This document shows positions 7,784 to 16,429 of a stretch of DNA of 64,000 bases, one piece after another. The stretch comes from Paraburkholderia kururiensis (lineage in GTDB: Bacteria > Pseudomonadota > Gammaproteobacteria > Burkholderiales > Burkholderiaceae): positions 3,472,001 through 3,536,000 of the forward strand of contig NZ_CP139965.1 of assembly GCF_034424375.1 (NCBI RefSeq), in the 5' to 3' direction. Positions within the stretch are counted from its first letter, which is position 1, and each line of letters starts with the position of its first letter. The notes beneath the pieces are model-generated. The model saw only the letters and a program-made list of their open reading frames with translations, was not told the DNA's origin and did no database searches. A program made the position numbers and the translations under genes.

Positions 7784-7811
7784 TAGCATGCTAACAACAT
7801 TACCATGTTGT
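7784..7811. promoter_or_regulatory. Paired palindromes upstream of the hyf-like operon
   Basis: A perfect 10-base palindrome TAGCATGCTA (7784-7793) is followed directly by the inverted repeat ACAACAT-TACC-ATGTTGT (7794-7811). They lie 98-125 bases upstream of hyfB and between two divergent genes, in a locally AT-rich stretch. This is the position of an operator for one or both directions. The cognate regulator is not known. Confidence 0.45.
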
Positions 7812-7908
7812 GATAACCACATGATTCTTCGTGGTTCAGGCGAAAACGCACGGCCTCGCGCGGCTGTCACCCGGCGCCCCTAAGCTTTCTCAACGAGAAC
7901 GACTCCCG

Positions 7909-9918
7909 ATGGCCCCGTCCTCCCTTCTTCATGGCGTGCTCCTCGTCATTGCAGGGTGGCTTGCGGTCGCGGTGCTCGGTATCGCGAGCCTGCGCCGCAC
8001 GGGCATCGTCGCTCACATGCTGTTTCCTGCTGGCGCCGCCATCGGGCTGCTGCTGGCGGCTATCGGCGTGGGGGGTATTTTTCAGGTTCCCGCCGAAGCG
8101 ATCCTGCCGGCAGGCTTGCCGGGCCTGCCGTTTCACGTACGCATCGACGCACTCTCCTCCTATTTCCTCATGGTGCTAGGCGCGATAAGCGCCGGCATCA
8201 GCGCCTTTTCGAGCGGGTACTTCCGCAAGGGCGAAGGCACGCCGCCCGGGCTGCTCTGCTTCGAATATCACGTGTGCCTTGCGAGCATGGCGTTCGTCCT
8301 GATCGCCAACGACGCCTACTGCTTCATGGTGGCCTGGGAAGCGATGACGCTCTCCGCCACGTTCCTCGTCATGAGCAACCATCGGTTGCCGGAGATTCGC
8401 CGGGCGGGCTATCTGTACTTTCTGATTTCGCACGTCGGCGCGCTGGGGCTGCTCCTCTGCTTCGGCCTACTGCAGGCAGGTACCGGCGACTACACCTTCG
8501 CCAACATGCGGCTGCAAAACCTCGATGCGTTCTGGGCATCGATCGCTTTCGTACTCGCGCTGTTCGGATTCGGCACGAAGGCGGGCATCTTTCCCTTGCA
8601 CGTGTGGCTGCCCGAAGCGCACCCTGCGGCACCTTCGCCCGTATCCGCGCTGATGAGCGGCTTCGTGCTGAAGGCAGGTCTTTACGGCGTGCTGCGTGTG
8701 GTCTTCGATCTGCTGCATCTGCAAATTGCGTGGTGGGGCGTCGTCATGCTGGGGCTGGGTCTCTTTTCGGCGCTCTCGGGCGTGGTCTTCAGCGCGGTCC
8801 AGACCGACATGAAAAGGCTGCTCGCCTGGTCGTCCATCGACAATATCGGGCTCATGTTCGCCAGCCTCGGGCTCACGGTGCTGTTCAAGGCCTACGGCAT
8901 GCCTGCGCTCGCGGCGCTTTCACTCGCCGCGCTGCTTTATCAGATCGCGAGCCACGCCGCGTTCAAGAGTCTGCTGTTCCTCTCGACCGGTTCCGTGCTC
9001 CATGCCACCGGTGAGCGCAATCTCGGCCGGCTGGGCGGCCTGATCCGCTACATGCCCTGGACCGCCCTCGCCGCGCTGGTGGGCGCCCTCTCCAGTGCCG
9101 GCTTGCCGCCGCTCTCGGGGTTCGTCTCCGAATGGCTGCTGCTGCAAAGTTTTCTGTTCACCCCCGGTCTGCCCGACCCGTTCCTCAACATGATCGTGCC
9201 TATCGTCGCGGCGCTCATCGCGCTCGTGGCGGCGCTGGGCGGCTACACGATGGTGAAGTTCTTCGGCATTGTCTTTCTCGGGCAGCCCCGCGAAGCCAAG
9301 CTGGCCCGCGCGCACGACGCGAGCCCCTGGGAACGCGTCGGCTTCGCCTGGCTTGCGGCACTCTGCGTGCTGCTGGGCCTCTTGCCGGTGCAGTACGCAA
9401 GCCTCATCGACCGTGTCACGAACGCGCTCGTCGGTGCCGGCATTGGCGAGTCGCTGGCCCGGCACGGCGCGCTGCTGCTCGTGCCGACCGAAGCGAGCCG
9501 CGCCAGCTACATGCCCGCGGTCTTCGTACTGTTCTTCCTCGGATGCTGCGGCCTCGCCTGGGTGCTCGTGCGCCGTTTCTACCACGGCCGTCTGCGCCGC
9601 TCGATTCCGTGGGCCTGCGGCTTTCCGTTCGCGAACGCCCGCATGCAGGACACCGCGGAAGGCTTCGGTCAGCCGATCCGCGAAATCTTCGCGCCGCTCA
9701 TGCAGATCGAACGCCAGTTGCCCTCCCCGTTCGACACGCAGCCCACCTACCACGTCACCGTTTCGGACCGCGTCTGGACGCTGCTGTATCTGCCCATCGA
9801 ACGGATCGTGAAGCAGGTCGCGGCACTTGCCGGCCGGCTCCAGACCGGACGCATCGCCATCTATCTGCTGTACAGCTTCGTCGTGCTGGTTGTCCTGCTC
9901 ATGCTGGTGAGACCATGA
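7909..9918 (+). CDS. hyfB: Hydrogenase-4-like membrane subunit B (NuoL/M/N type)
   Basis: This large antiporter-like subunit of a group 4 hydrogenase/complex I-type membrane arm is predicted to move protons or sodium. The 669-residue protein is almost wholly transmembrane. It keeps the channel residues of the family: Glu144 in VAWEAMTLSA, Lys224 in FGTKAG with the broken-helix motif HVWLPEAHPAAPS (231-243), and Lys255. DMKRLLAWSSIDNIGLM is the second half-channel signature. The ATG at 7909 is chosen because the upstream extension of the frame is not hydrophobic and GAGA lies just upstream. It opens a seven-gene operon in which each gene overlaps or abuts the next. Confidence 0.9.
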   Translation: MAPSSLLHGVLLVIAGWLAVAVLGIASLRRTGIVAHMLFPAGAAIGLLLAAIGVGGIFQVPAEAILPAGLPGLPFHVRIDALSSYFLMVLGAISAGISAFSSGYFRKGEGTPPGLLCFEYHVCLASMAFVLIANDAYCFMVAWEAMTLSATFLVMSNHRLPEIRRAGYLYFLISHVGALGLLLCFGLLQAGTGDYTFANMRLQNLDAFWASIAFVLALFGFGTKAGIFPLHVWLPEAHPAAPSPVSALMSGFVLKAGLYGVLRVVFDLLHLQIAWWGVVMLGLGLFSALSGVVFSAVQTDMKRLLAWSSIDNIGLMFASLGLTVLFKAYGMPALAALSLAALLYQIASHAAFKSLLFLSTGSVLHATGERNLGRLGGLIRYMPWTALAALVGALSSAGLPPLSGFVSEWLLLQSFLFTPGLPDPFLNMIVPIVAALIALVAALGGYTMVKFFGIVFLGQPREAKLARAHDASPWERVGFAWLAALCVLLGLLPVQYASLIDRVTNALVGAGIGESLARHGALLLVPTEASRASYMPAVFVLFFLGCCGLAWVLVRRFYHGRLRRSIPWACGFPFANARMQDTAEGFGQPIREIFAPLMQIERQLPSPFDTQPTYHVTVSDRVWTLLYLPIERIVKQVAALAGRLQTGRIAIYLLYSFVVLVVLLMLVRP

Positions 9919-10865
9919 TCACGTTCTCCGGTCTGCTCTCCCAGGCACTCGAAATCGTTGTCGCGCTCGCGGTTGCACCGCTGCTCACGGGCTGGGTCAA
10001 CATCTGCCGCGCGTGGTTGCAGAATCGTCGCGCGCCCTCCATCTGGCAGCCCTACCGGATGCTGCACAAGCTGTTCAATAAAGAGTCGGTGATTGCGCAC
10101 GGCGCGAGCCCCGTGTTCCGCGGCGCGCCCTATGTGATCTGGGGTGCCATGACGCTCGCCTGCGCCATCGTGCCCACGCTGTCCACCGACCTGCCGCTCT
10201 CCTCCGCCGCCGACGCCATCGCCCTCGTCGGCCTCTTCGCGCTTGCGCGGGTCGCTGTTTCGCTCGCCGCCATGGACATCGGCACCGCGTTCGGCACACT
10301 GGGCGCGCGGCGCGAGATGCTCGTCGGTTTTCTCGCCGAACCGGCCTTGCTGATGGTCCTGTTCTCGGCCTCGCTCATCACGCAGTCCACGCTGCTCACG
10401 CACATCGTCGCGACGCTCAGTCATCGCGAACTCGCGCTCTATCCGAGCCTCGCGTTCGCGGGCATTGCGTTCACGATGGTCTCGCTCGCCGAAAACGCAC
10501 GGCTGCCCGTGGACAACCCCACCACGCACCTCGAACTCACGATGATCCACGAGGCGCTGATCCTCGAATACTCGGGCCGCCATCTCGCGCTCATGGAATG
10601 GGCGGCGAGCCTCAAGCTGTTCGCCTATTCGTGCATCGGCATCGCGCTGTTCGTGCCCTGGGGCATGGCCGAAGCCGGCAATCCGCTCGCGCTGCTCGTG
10701 GCCATTCCGGCGCTCGCCGTGAAGCTGCTGGCGGGCGGCGCCATACTCGCGCTGATCGAAACCAGCAACGCGAAGATGCGCATCTTCCGCGTGCCCGAGT
10801 TTCTCGCCACCGCGTTCCTGCTCGCCGTGATCGGCATGCTGGTTCACTTCCTCCTGGGGGCGTGA
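9915..10865 (+). CDS. hyfC: Hydrogenase-4-like membrane subunit C (NuoH type)
   Basis: This is the membrane subunit that joins the hydrophilic arm to the proton channels, homologous to NuoH and HycD. The 316-residue protein has about eight hydrophobic segments. It also has the diagnostic motif AENARLPVDNPTTHLEL (192-208), followed by an acidic EALILEYSG loop that lines the entry chamber in this family. PYRMLHKLFNKE after the first membrane segment is also typical. The start overlaps the hyfB stop by ATGA, indicating coupled translation. Confidence 0.92.
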   Translation: MITFSGLLSQALEIVVALAVAPLLTGWVNICRAWLQNRRAPSIWQPYRMLHKLFNKESVIAHGASPVFRGAPYVIWGAMTLACAIVPTLSTDLPLSSAADAIALVGLFALARVAVSLAAMDIGTAFGTLGARREMLVGFLAEPALLMVLFSASLITQSTLLTHIVATLSHRELALYPSLAFAGIAFTMVSLAENARLPVDNPTTHLELTMIHEALILEYSGRHLALMEWAASLKLFAYSCIGIALFVPWGMAEAGNPLALLVAIPALAVKLLAGGAILALIETSNAKMRIFRVPEFLATAFLLAVIGMLVHFLLGA

Positions 10866-11534
10866 ATGCACAACGCGCACAGCCTTGCCACGCAGATCAT
10901 CAACTTCCTCGCAGCCATTCTGCTGCTGCTCTCGTTCGCGATGCTGAGCCAGCGGCGCATTCTCTCGCTGATTCACCTCTACACGCTGCAAGGTCTCGCG
11001 CTCGTCTGCGCGAACGTGGTGCTCGGTTACGTGGCCGACGACGCCCACCTGTACGTCTCCGCCATGCTCACGCTGGTGCTCAAGGTCGGCGTGATTCCGT
11101 GGATTCTCTACAAGCTCGTGCAGCGGCTCAACGTGAAGACGGACATCGAGCCGCTCCTCAACATTCCCGCCACGTTGCTCATCGGCATCGTGCTCGTCAT
11201 CGTCGCGTTCAACGTGGCCACGCCGATCAGCCAGCTCGCGTCGTCCGAGGCGCGCGGCACACTCGGCATTGCGCTTGCCTGCGTGCTGCTCTCGTTCATG
11301 ATGATGATCACGCGATCGAAGGCGATTCCGCAGGTGATCGGCTTTCTCTCGATGGAGAACGGACTCTTCTTCGCGGCAGCCGCGGCCACCAACGGTATGC
11401 CGATGATCGTGGAACTCGGCATCGGTCTCGACGTGCTCGTGGGCATCCTGATTCTGGGCGTCTTCATGTTCCAGATTCGCGAGCAATTCGACAGCCTCGA
11501 CATCCATCACCTCGAAAAGCTCAAAGATGATTGA
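10866..11534 (+). CDS. hyfE: Hydrogenase-4-like membrane subunit E (NuoK-related)
   Basis: This 222-residue hydrophobic protein corresponds to HyfE, whose middle part is related to the small NuoK subunit of complex I. Six to seven membrane segments are visible, with a cytoplasmic stretch SQRRILSLIHLYTLQG between the first two and a C-terminal tail DSLDIHHLEKLKDD. The family is predicted to contribute to ion translocation beside the larger antiporter-like subunits. It starts on the base after the hyfC stop and overlaps hyfF by eight bases. Confidence 0.88.
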   Translation: MHNAHSLATQIINFLAAILLLLSFAMLSQRRILSLIHLYTLQGLALVCANVVLGYVADDAHLYVSAMLTLVLKVGVIPWILYKLVQRLNVKTDIEPLLNIPATLLIGIVLVIVAFNVATPISQLASSEARGTLGIALACVLLSFMMMITRSKAIPQVIGFLSMENGLFFAAAAATNGMPMIVELGIGLDVLVGILILGVFMFQIREQFDSLDIHHLEKLKDD

Positions 11535-12990
11535 CGCGTGGATCCTGATGGCTGTCTGCGGCACGCCGCTCGTTGCCGGCGCGTGCCTCGCCGTGCTCGG
11601 GCAGCGCGGCCTCGCGCCCGACCTCAACGTCGCCTTCAGCTTCCTCACCTTCGTGGCCGCGATGCTGCTGGCCGCGCTCACGGTCGCGCACGGACCGTCG
11701 TTCGCGCTCGGCAAGCTCTTCTTCGTCGACCCGCTCAACGTGTTCCTCGTCGCGCTCACCGCGTTCGTCGGCTGGACGACGTCGATCTTCTCGCGACCGT
11801 ACATGCGCATCGAGCGCGACCGCGGGCGCATGACAGCCTCGCGCATGCGGCTTTACCACAGCATGTACCAGCTCTTCATGTTCGCCATGCTGCTCGCGCT
11901 CACCACGAACAACATGGGCATACTCTGGGTCGCGATGGAAGCCGCCACGCTCGCCACGGTGCTGCTCGTGAGCGTGTATCGCACGGCCGCGAGCCTCGAG
12001 GCCGCGTGGAAGTACTTCATTCTGTGCGGCGTGGGCATCGCACAGGCGCTGTTCGGCACCATCCTGCTCTACCTCGCCGCGAGCCGTCAGCTGGACGGCG
12101 GCGACGCGCTGCTCTGGAGCAGCCTCAACGCGGTCAAGGCGAGCCTCGACCCCACCATCGTCTCACTCGCGTTCGTGTTCCTGCTGATCGGCTATGGCAC
12201 CAAGGTGGGCCTCGTGCCCATGCACAACTGGCTGCCCGACGCACACGCCGAAGGCCCCACGCCGATCTCGGCCGTGCTCTCCGGCCTGCTGCTCAACGTT
12301 GCGCTCTACGCAGTCCTGCGCTGCAAGGTGCTGGCAGACGGCGCGCTCGGCAACGGTCTGCCGGGCCGCATGCTGATCGGATTCGGGCTGGTTTCGGTGC
12401 TCGTCGCCACGTTCGCGCTCTTCCGGCAGAGGGACGTGAAGCGCCTGTTCTCGTATTCGTCGATCGAGCACATGGGCCTGATGACGTTCGCGTTCGGCCT
12501 CGGCGGCCCCGCCGCCACGTTCGCGGGCTTGCTGCACATGACGGTGCATTCGCTCGTCAAATCTGCGGTGTTCTTCACGGTGGGACACGCCGCGCAAAAG
12601 ACGGGCACCCAGATCATGGACGACATTCGCGGCCTGCTGCGCGTGAGCCCGATGGTGGGATGGGGGCTGATGCTCGGTGCGCTCGCCATTCTCGGCATGC
12701 CGCCGTTCGGCGTGTTCGCCAGCGAATTCCTGATTCTCACGACGACCATGGCTCGTCTGCCCTGGGCCGCGCCGTTCCTGCTGCTCGCGCTCGCGGTGGC
12801 GTTCGCGGCCATCTTCGCACGCGTGCAGGCGATGGTGTTCGGCGAGACGAGCACGGCCAAGGTGCTCGAGCACAGGCCGGCGCTCTTGCCCGTGTTCGTC
12901 CATCTCGGGCTCGGGCTGATGCTCGGCCTGTACGTGCCGCCCTACTTGGCCGAGTGGTACCGGCTGGCGGCCGCCATGATTGCGGGGTGA
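11527..12990 (+). CDS. hyfF: Hydrogenase-4-like membrane subunit F (NuoL/M/N type)
   Basis: This is the second antiporter-like subunit of the complex, 487 residues, about 14 membrane segments. The channel residues are kept: Glu138 in WVAMEAATLA, and Lys226 in GYGTKVG followed by MHNWLPDAHAEGPTP. RDVKRLFSYSSIEHMGLM marks the second half-channel. E. coli hydrogenase-4 has a third such subunit (HyfD); none is encoded here, so the complex would carry two large channels (B and F). Translation is coupled to hyfE by an eight-base overlap and to the next gene, which starts within three bases of its stop. Confidence 0.92.
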   Translation: MIDAWILMAVCGTPLVAGACLAVLGQRGLAPDLNVAFSFLTFVAAMLLAALTVAHGPSFALGKLFFVDPLNVFLVALTAFVGWTTSIFSRPYMRIERDRGRMTASRMRLYHSMYQLFMFAMLLALTTNNMGILWVAMEAATLATVLLVSVYRTAASLEAAWKYFILCGVGIAQALFGTILLYLAASRQLDGGDALLWSSLNAVKASLDPTIVSLAFVFLLIGYGTKVGLVPMHNWLPDAHAEGPTPISAVLSGLLLNVALYAVLRCKVLADGALGNGLPGRMLIGFGLVSVLVATFALFRQRDVKRLFSYSSIEHMGLMTFAFGLGGPAATFAGLLHMTVHSLVKSAVFFTVGHAAQKTGTQIMDDIRGLLRVSPMVGWGLMLGALAILGMPPFGVFASEFLILTTTMARLPWAAPFLLLALAVAFAAIFARVQAMVFGETSTAKVLEHRPALLPVFVHLGLGLMLGLYVPPYLAEWYRLAAAMIAG

Positions 12991-12992
12991 GC

Positions 12993-14573
12993 ATGCGAAT
13001 CGACGCCATCGGTCTTGCAAGCCTTGTTCGCCTGCACGCGCTTTCTGCGCGATCCGCGGCGTTCCTTGCACACGTCGATGCAAGCGAATGGACGCGCGCC
13101 GCGCAAACGGTACGCGAAGGCGGCGGTCGGCTGGTCTCGCTTTGGGGTGCCGAACAGACCTTGGGCCAGTTCTCGATCAACGCGGTCTATGCGCTCGAAG
13201 ACGGCTTGTTGTGGACACGCCTTGCGCTGGACGACGCCACGCCCGAACGCGCCTCGTATCCCGATGTCTCCGGCATCTTCGCGTGCGCCAACCGCATGCA
13301 GCGCGCCGTGCATGACCTGCTCGGCCTGAACGCCGCGGGCGCCGCGGACACACGCCCCTGGCTCAATCACGGCAACTGGCCCGCGGACTACCAACCGCTG
13401 CGGCAAAGTCAATGGTCGGGCCGCGAGACGTTCGAATCGAACGAGGCCGATTACGCCTTCGTGCCGGTGGCCGGCGACGGCGTCCATGAGATCGCGGTGG
13501 GGCCCATTCACGCCGGCATAATCGAGCCGGGGCACTTCCGCTTTTCGGTGGTCGGCGAGAAAGTGTTGCGGCTCGAAGAGCGGCTTGGCTACGCGCATCG
13601 TGGCATCGAGCGTCTGTTCGGCGCCGCGCCCCTGCTCGAAGGACATCGGCTGGCCGCGCGCATTGCCGGCGACTCCACCGTGGCATTCTCGTGGGCGTAC
13701 TGCATGGCGCTGGAGCGCGCACTCGACGTGCCGGTTCCTCCACGTGCCCAATGGCTGCGGGCGCTGCTGCTGGAGCGCGAGCGCGTTGCGAATCACCTGG
13801 GCGACCTGGGCGCGCTCGGCAACGACGCCGGCTTCGCGTTCGGCCTCGCGCAGTTCTCGCGCCTCAAGGAAGACTGGCTGCGCCTCAACGCGCGCGCGTT
13901 CGGTCATCGCTATCTGATGGACCTGATCGTGCCCGGCGGCGTGGCACGCGACCTGGAGCCCGCGCTCGCCGACGCCATCGCCGTGCAGTGCGAGCAGATC
14001 GAATGCGAGGTTCGCGTGATGCATCGCATCTACGACGAGCAGTCCGGCTTGCAGGACCGTTTCTCGACCACGGGCCGGCTTACGCCTGCGGTCGCGGCGC
14101 ACTTCAGCGTCTGCGGTCTCGCCGCGCGCGCGAGCGGCCAGGCGATGGACGTGCGCGTCGACCATCCGCATACGCCCTACGATGCGCTCGCGCCAAAGAT
14201 CGTCACCGACGAGCGCGGCGACGTCGCCGCTCGCGTCGCGGTGCGCTTCAACGAAGTGAGCGAGTCGCTGCGGCTGATCCGCGTGTTGCTCAAAGGGCTG
14301 GGCAGCGAGACTGCGGGGGCGGGCCCAATCGCCGTGCCCGTGGACGTGACCCGCGCGCCTTCGCGCGGACTCGGCTGGGTGGAAGGCTGGCGCGGCGACG
14401 TGCTCGTGGCACTCGAAACAGGCCCGGGCGGCACGATCGCGCGCTGCCATTGTCATGATCCGTCGTGGCAGAACTGGCCCGCGCTGGAGCACGCGATCAT
14501 CGGCAACATCGTTCCGGACTTTCCGCTCATCAACAAATCGTTCAACCTCAACTACGCGGGGCACGACCTGTAA
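12993..14573 (+). CDS. hyfG: Hydrogenase large-subunit-like protein without NiFe ligands
   Basis: This 526-residue protein is a NuoC-NuoD (30 kDa plus 49 kDa) fusion like HycE/HyfG. The N-terminal third is the 30-kDa-like part. GPIHAGIIEPGHFRF (about 170-184) and HRGIERL (202-208) open the 49-kDa-like part. True NiFe hydrogenases have RxCGxC here and DPCxxC at the C-terminus. This protein reads RIAGDS (223-228, Ala225 and Ser228 in place of Cys), and at the end NLNYAGHDL, with Asn520 and Gly523 in place of Cys. No NiFe centre can be built, and no maturation protease site is present. The subunit therefore belongs to the Ehr (hydrogenase-related) class. A GTG at 12987 is an alternative start. 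Confidence 0.9.
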   Translation: MRIDAIGLASLVRLHALSARSAAFLAHVDASEWTRAAQTVREGGGRLVSLWGAEQTLGQFSINAVYALEDGLLWTRLALDDATPERASYPDVSGIFACANRMQRAVHDLLGLNAAGAADTRPWLNHGNWPADYQPLRQSQWSGRETFESNEADYAFVPVAGDGVHEIAVGPIHAGIIEPGHFRFSVVGEKVLRLEERLGYAHRGIERLFGAAPLLEGHRLAARIAGDSTVAFSWAYCMALERALDVPVPPRAQWLRALLLERERVANHLGDLGALGNDAGFAFGLAQFSRLKEDWLRLNARAFGHRYLMDLIVPGGVARDLEPALADAIAVQCEQIECEVRVMHRIYDEQSGLQDRFSTTGRLTPAVAAHFSVCGLAARASGQAMDVRVDHPHTPYDALAPKIVTDERGDVAARVAVRFNEVSESLRLIRVLLKGLGSETAGAGPIAVPVDVTRAPSRGLGWVEGWRGDVLVALETGPGGTIARCHCHDPSWQNWPALEHAIIGNIVPDFPLINKSFNLNYAGHDL

Positions 14574-15169
14574 TGTGGCAACTGCTCAAGCAGATCGCGC
14601 GAACCGGCACGCCTGCGGAGCCCGCACCGGCTCCCGAAGACGCATGGCGCGAAGCACGCTCAGCCACCGGCCCACAGGGCACGGAAGACGCGGCACAGGC
14701 CGCGCTCCAGCAGGCCATTCTCGACGTGCTGGGCCGCGCGCTGTGCATCCGCCAGATCGACGGCGGTTCGTGCAACGGCTGCGAGCTGGAGATTCACGCG
14801 CTGAACAATCCGTACTACAACATCGAAGGTCTCGGCATCCGCTTCGTGGCGAGCCCGCGTCATGCGGACATGCTGCTCGTCACAGGGCCGCTCACGCTGA
14901 ACATGCGGGAAGCGGTCCGGCAAGCCTATGACGCCACGCCCAGCCCCAAGCTGGTCGTAGCAGCGGGCGACTGCGCGTGCACCGGCGGCGTCTTCAAAGG
15001 CAGCTACGCCGTGAGCGGCCCGCTTTCGAACCTGCTTCCCGTCGACGTGAGCATTCCCGGCTGCCCGCCCACGCCCATCGATCTGCTCAAAGGCATTCTG
15101 GCCGCGTTGCGCGCGAGCCCTGCGGCGCAAGACATGAAGTCCATTTCCTCCACCACGCTTTCCGAATGA
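14573..15169 (+). CDS. hyfI: Hydrogenase small-subunit-like Fe-S protein (NuoB type)
   Basis: This 198-residue NuoB/HycG-type subunit carries one tetranuclear Fe-S cluster beside the large subunit. The four expected ligands are intact: Cys67 and Cys70 in GSCNGCE, Cys134 in GDCACTGG, and Cys164 in PGCPPTP. So, unlike the large subunit, this protein should still pass electrons. The first 45 residues are a polar Pro/Ala/Glu-rich extension not usual in NuoB. The ATG overlaps the previous stop as TAATG. No ferredoxin-like HyfA or HyfH partner is encoded in the operon, so the electron donor or acceptor is unknown. Confidence 0.9.
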   Translation: MWQLLKQIARTGTPAEPAPAPEDAWREARSATGPQGTEDAAQAALQQAILDVLGRALCIRQIDGGSCNGCELEIHALNNPYYNIEGLGIRFVASPRHADMLLVTGPLTLNMREAVRQAYDATPSPKLVVAAGDCACTGGVFKGSYAVSGPLSNLLPVDVSIPGCPPTPIDLLKGILAALRASPAAQDMKSISSTTLSE

Positions 15170-15498
15170 AGCAGCCCGTCAAGTTTGTTCTGCGTTATAC
15201 GTTCGTTCCGTTCCTCGCCCTCGTAGCCGTCGTGATATGGGTGTGGCCGCGTTCCTCCGCTGAAATCGATGCACGGCAGTACGCGTCGCTCTCGCTCGCG
15301 TGGCCCGCCTTTCCGCCTGAACTTCGGCACGACGTGGCGGACGCCATGAAGTCAGGTCAACTGAGCAAGTGGGATTACTCGTCGCTCGTGCGCAAGTCGC
15401 TCGACGACGGCATCGCGCTCGACTGGCCGCAGCAGAACGGCGACGTGCAGCAGGAACGCGCGAAGCTCGAGGCGCTTGTCAACGCCGAGCGCCCTTGA
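15166..15498 (+). CDS. Small membrane-anchored protein ending the hyf-like operon
   Basis: This 110-residue protein has one N-terminal membrane segment (about residues 10-28, FVPFLALVAVVIWVW) and a soluble part, predicted periplasmic or cytoplasmic, without cysteines. The soluble part is helical and polar: FPPELRHDVADAMKSGQLSKWDYSSLVRKSL, described here by its key WDYSSLV core. I do not recognise a family. Its ATGA overlap with hyfI indicates that it is made together with the complex, so it may be an accessory or structural subunit. Its last 20 bases overlap the convergent LysR gene. Confidence 0.75.
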   Translation: MKQPVKFVLRYTFVPFLALVAVVIWVWPRSSAEIDARQYASLSLAWPAFPPELRHDVADAMKSGQLSKWDYSSLVRKSLDDGIALDWPQQNGDVQQERAKLEALVNAERP

Positions 15499-16429
15499 CG
15501 GGCGCCACCGTCTTCTCGTCCTTGTCTCCTTTGTCCCACTCGCTGAATTCCTGCGCGAGCAGGTCGACGCAGGCGCGTACCTTCGCGAGCCCGGCGCGCC
15601 GCTCGGGATAAACGGCCCAGATATTCGCAGGTTGGATCGCCTCGGGCAGCACCTGCACCAGCGCGCCGCCGGCGATGAGCGGCGCCACGTCCCAGATGGA
15701 GCGCAGCACGATGCCGTAGCCGGCCAGCGCCCACTGCACCGCAATCTCGCCGTGATTCGTGGAAAGCGGCCCGTCCACTTTCACCGTGGTCGGCACGCCG
15801 TTCACCGTCAAGCGCCACACGCCGAGCGGATGGTCGCGCTCCTTGATCGGCAGACAGGCGTGCGTCTTCAGGTCCGCGACGTCGGCAGGCGCGCCGCGGC
15901 GTGCCAGATAGGCCGGCGACGCGCACAGCACGCGATGATTCGACGCGAGCCGCGTCGCGATGAGATGCGGCGCGATCTCGTCGCCCACGCGAATGTCGAT
16001 GTCGAAGCCCTCCGCGGCCACGTCCACGAGCCGGTCGAACAGTTCGAGCCGCACGTTCAACTGCGGATACTGCGCCGAAAGCCGCGCCACAGCCGGCGCC
16101 ACGACGTGCCGCCCGAACCCGAAGCTGCTCGACACGCGCAGCGTGCCGCGCGGCACACGCCGCGCGGTGGAGACCTCGTCCACCAGATGATCGACGTCGT
16201 CGAGAATCTTCTGGGCCCATGCCAGCACGCGTTCGCCGGCTTCGGTCAGCGCCACGCGTCGCGTAGAGCGATGCAGAAGGCGCGTGCCGAGTTCGGCTTC
16301 GAGCACCGCCACGCGCTTGCTGACGAACGCGGGCGACATGGCCAGCTCCGCCGCCGCCGCGCTGAAGCCGGCGTGGCGCGCCACCGCGCGGAACACGCGC
16401 AGATCGTTGAGATTCGGCGTTTTATTCAC
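15479..16429 (-). CDS. LysR-family regulator (DmlR/TtuA-like)
   Basis: This LysR-type transcription factor of 316 residues has a winged helix-turn-helix in residues 1-65 (LNDLRVFRAVARHAGFSAAA, then SKRVAVLEAELGTRLLHR) and an effector-binding domain from about 90. It is divergent from the tartrate/D-malate dehydrogenase gene, which is the usual arrangement for a LysR activator of its neighbour, so a hydroxy-acid effector is likely. The start is GTG at 16429; no ATG in frame fits better. An inverted repeat overlaps this start. Its 3' end overlaps the last gene of the hyf-like operon by 20 bases, tail to tail. Confidence 0.9.
   Translation of the reverse strand: MNKTPNLNDLRVFRAVARHAGFSAAAAELAMSPAFVSKRVAVLEAELGTRLLHRSTRRVALTEAGERVLAWAQKILDDVDHLVDEVSTARRVPRGTLRVSSSFGFGRHVVAPAVARLSAQYPQLNVRLELFDRLVDVAAEGFDIDIRVGDEIAPHLIATRLASNHRVLCASPAYLARRGAPADVADLKTHACLPIKERDHPLGVWRLTVNGVPTTVKVDGPLSTNHGEIAVQWALAGYGIVLRSIWDVAPLIAGGALVQVLPEAIQPANIWAVYPERRAGLAKVRACVDLLAQEFSEWDKGDKDEKTVAPVKGARR

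Noticed and set aside
7755..7790. Possible sigma-54 promoter before the hyf-like operon (TGGCAAAGCTGCTAGC)
   Set aside because: The GG and GC doublets have the wrong spacing for a -24/-12 promoter.
12993..14573. Functional NiFe hydrogenase large subunit
   Set aside because: All four metal-ligand cysteines are replaced, so hydrogen production or uptake is not supported.
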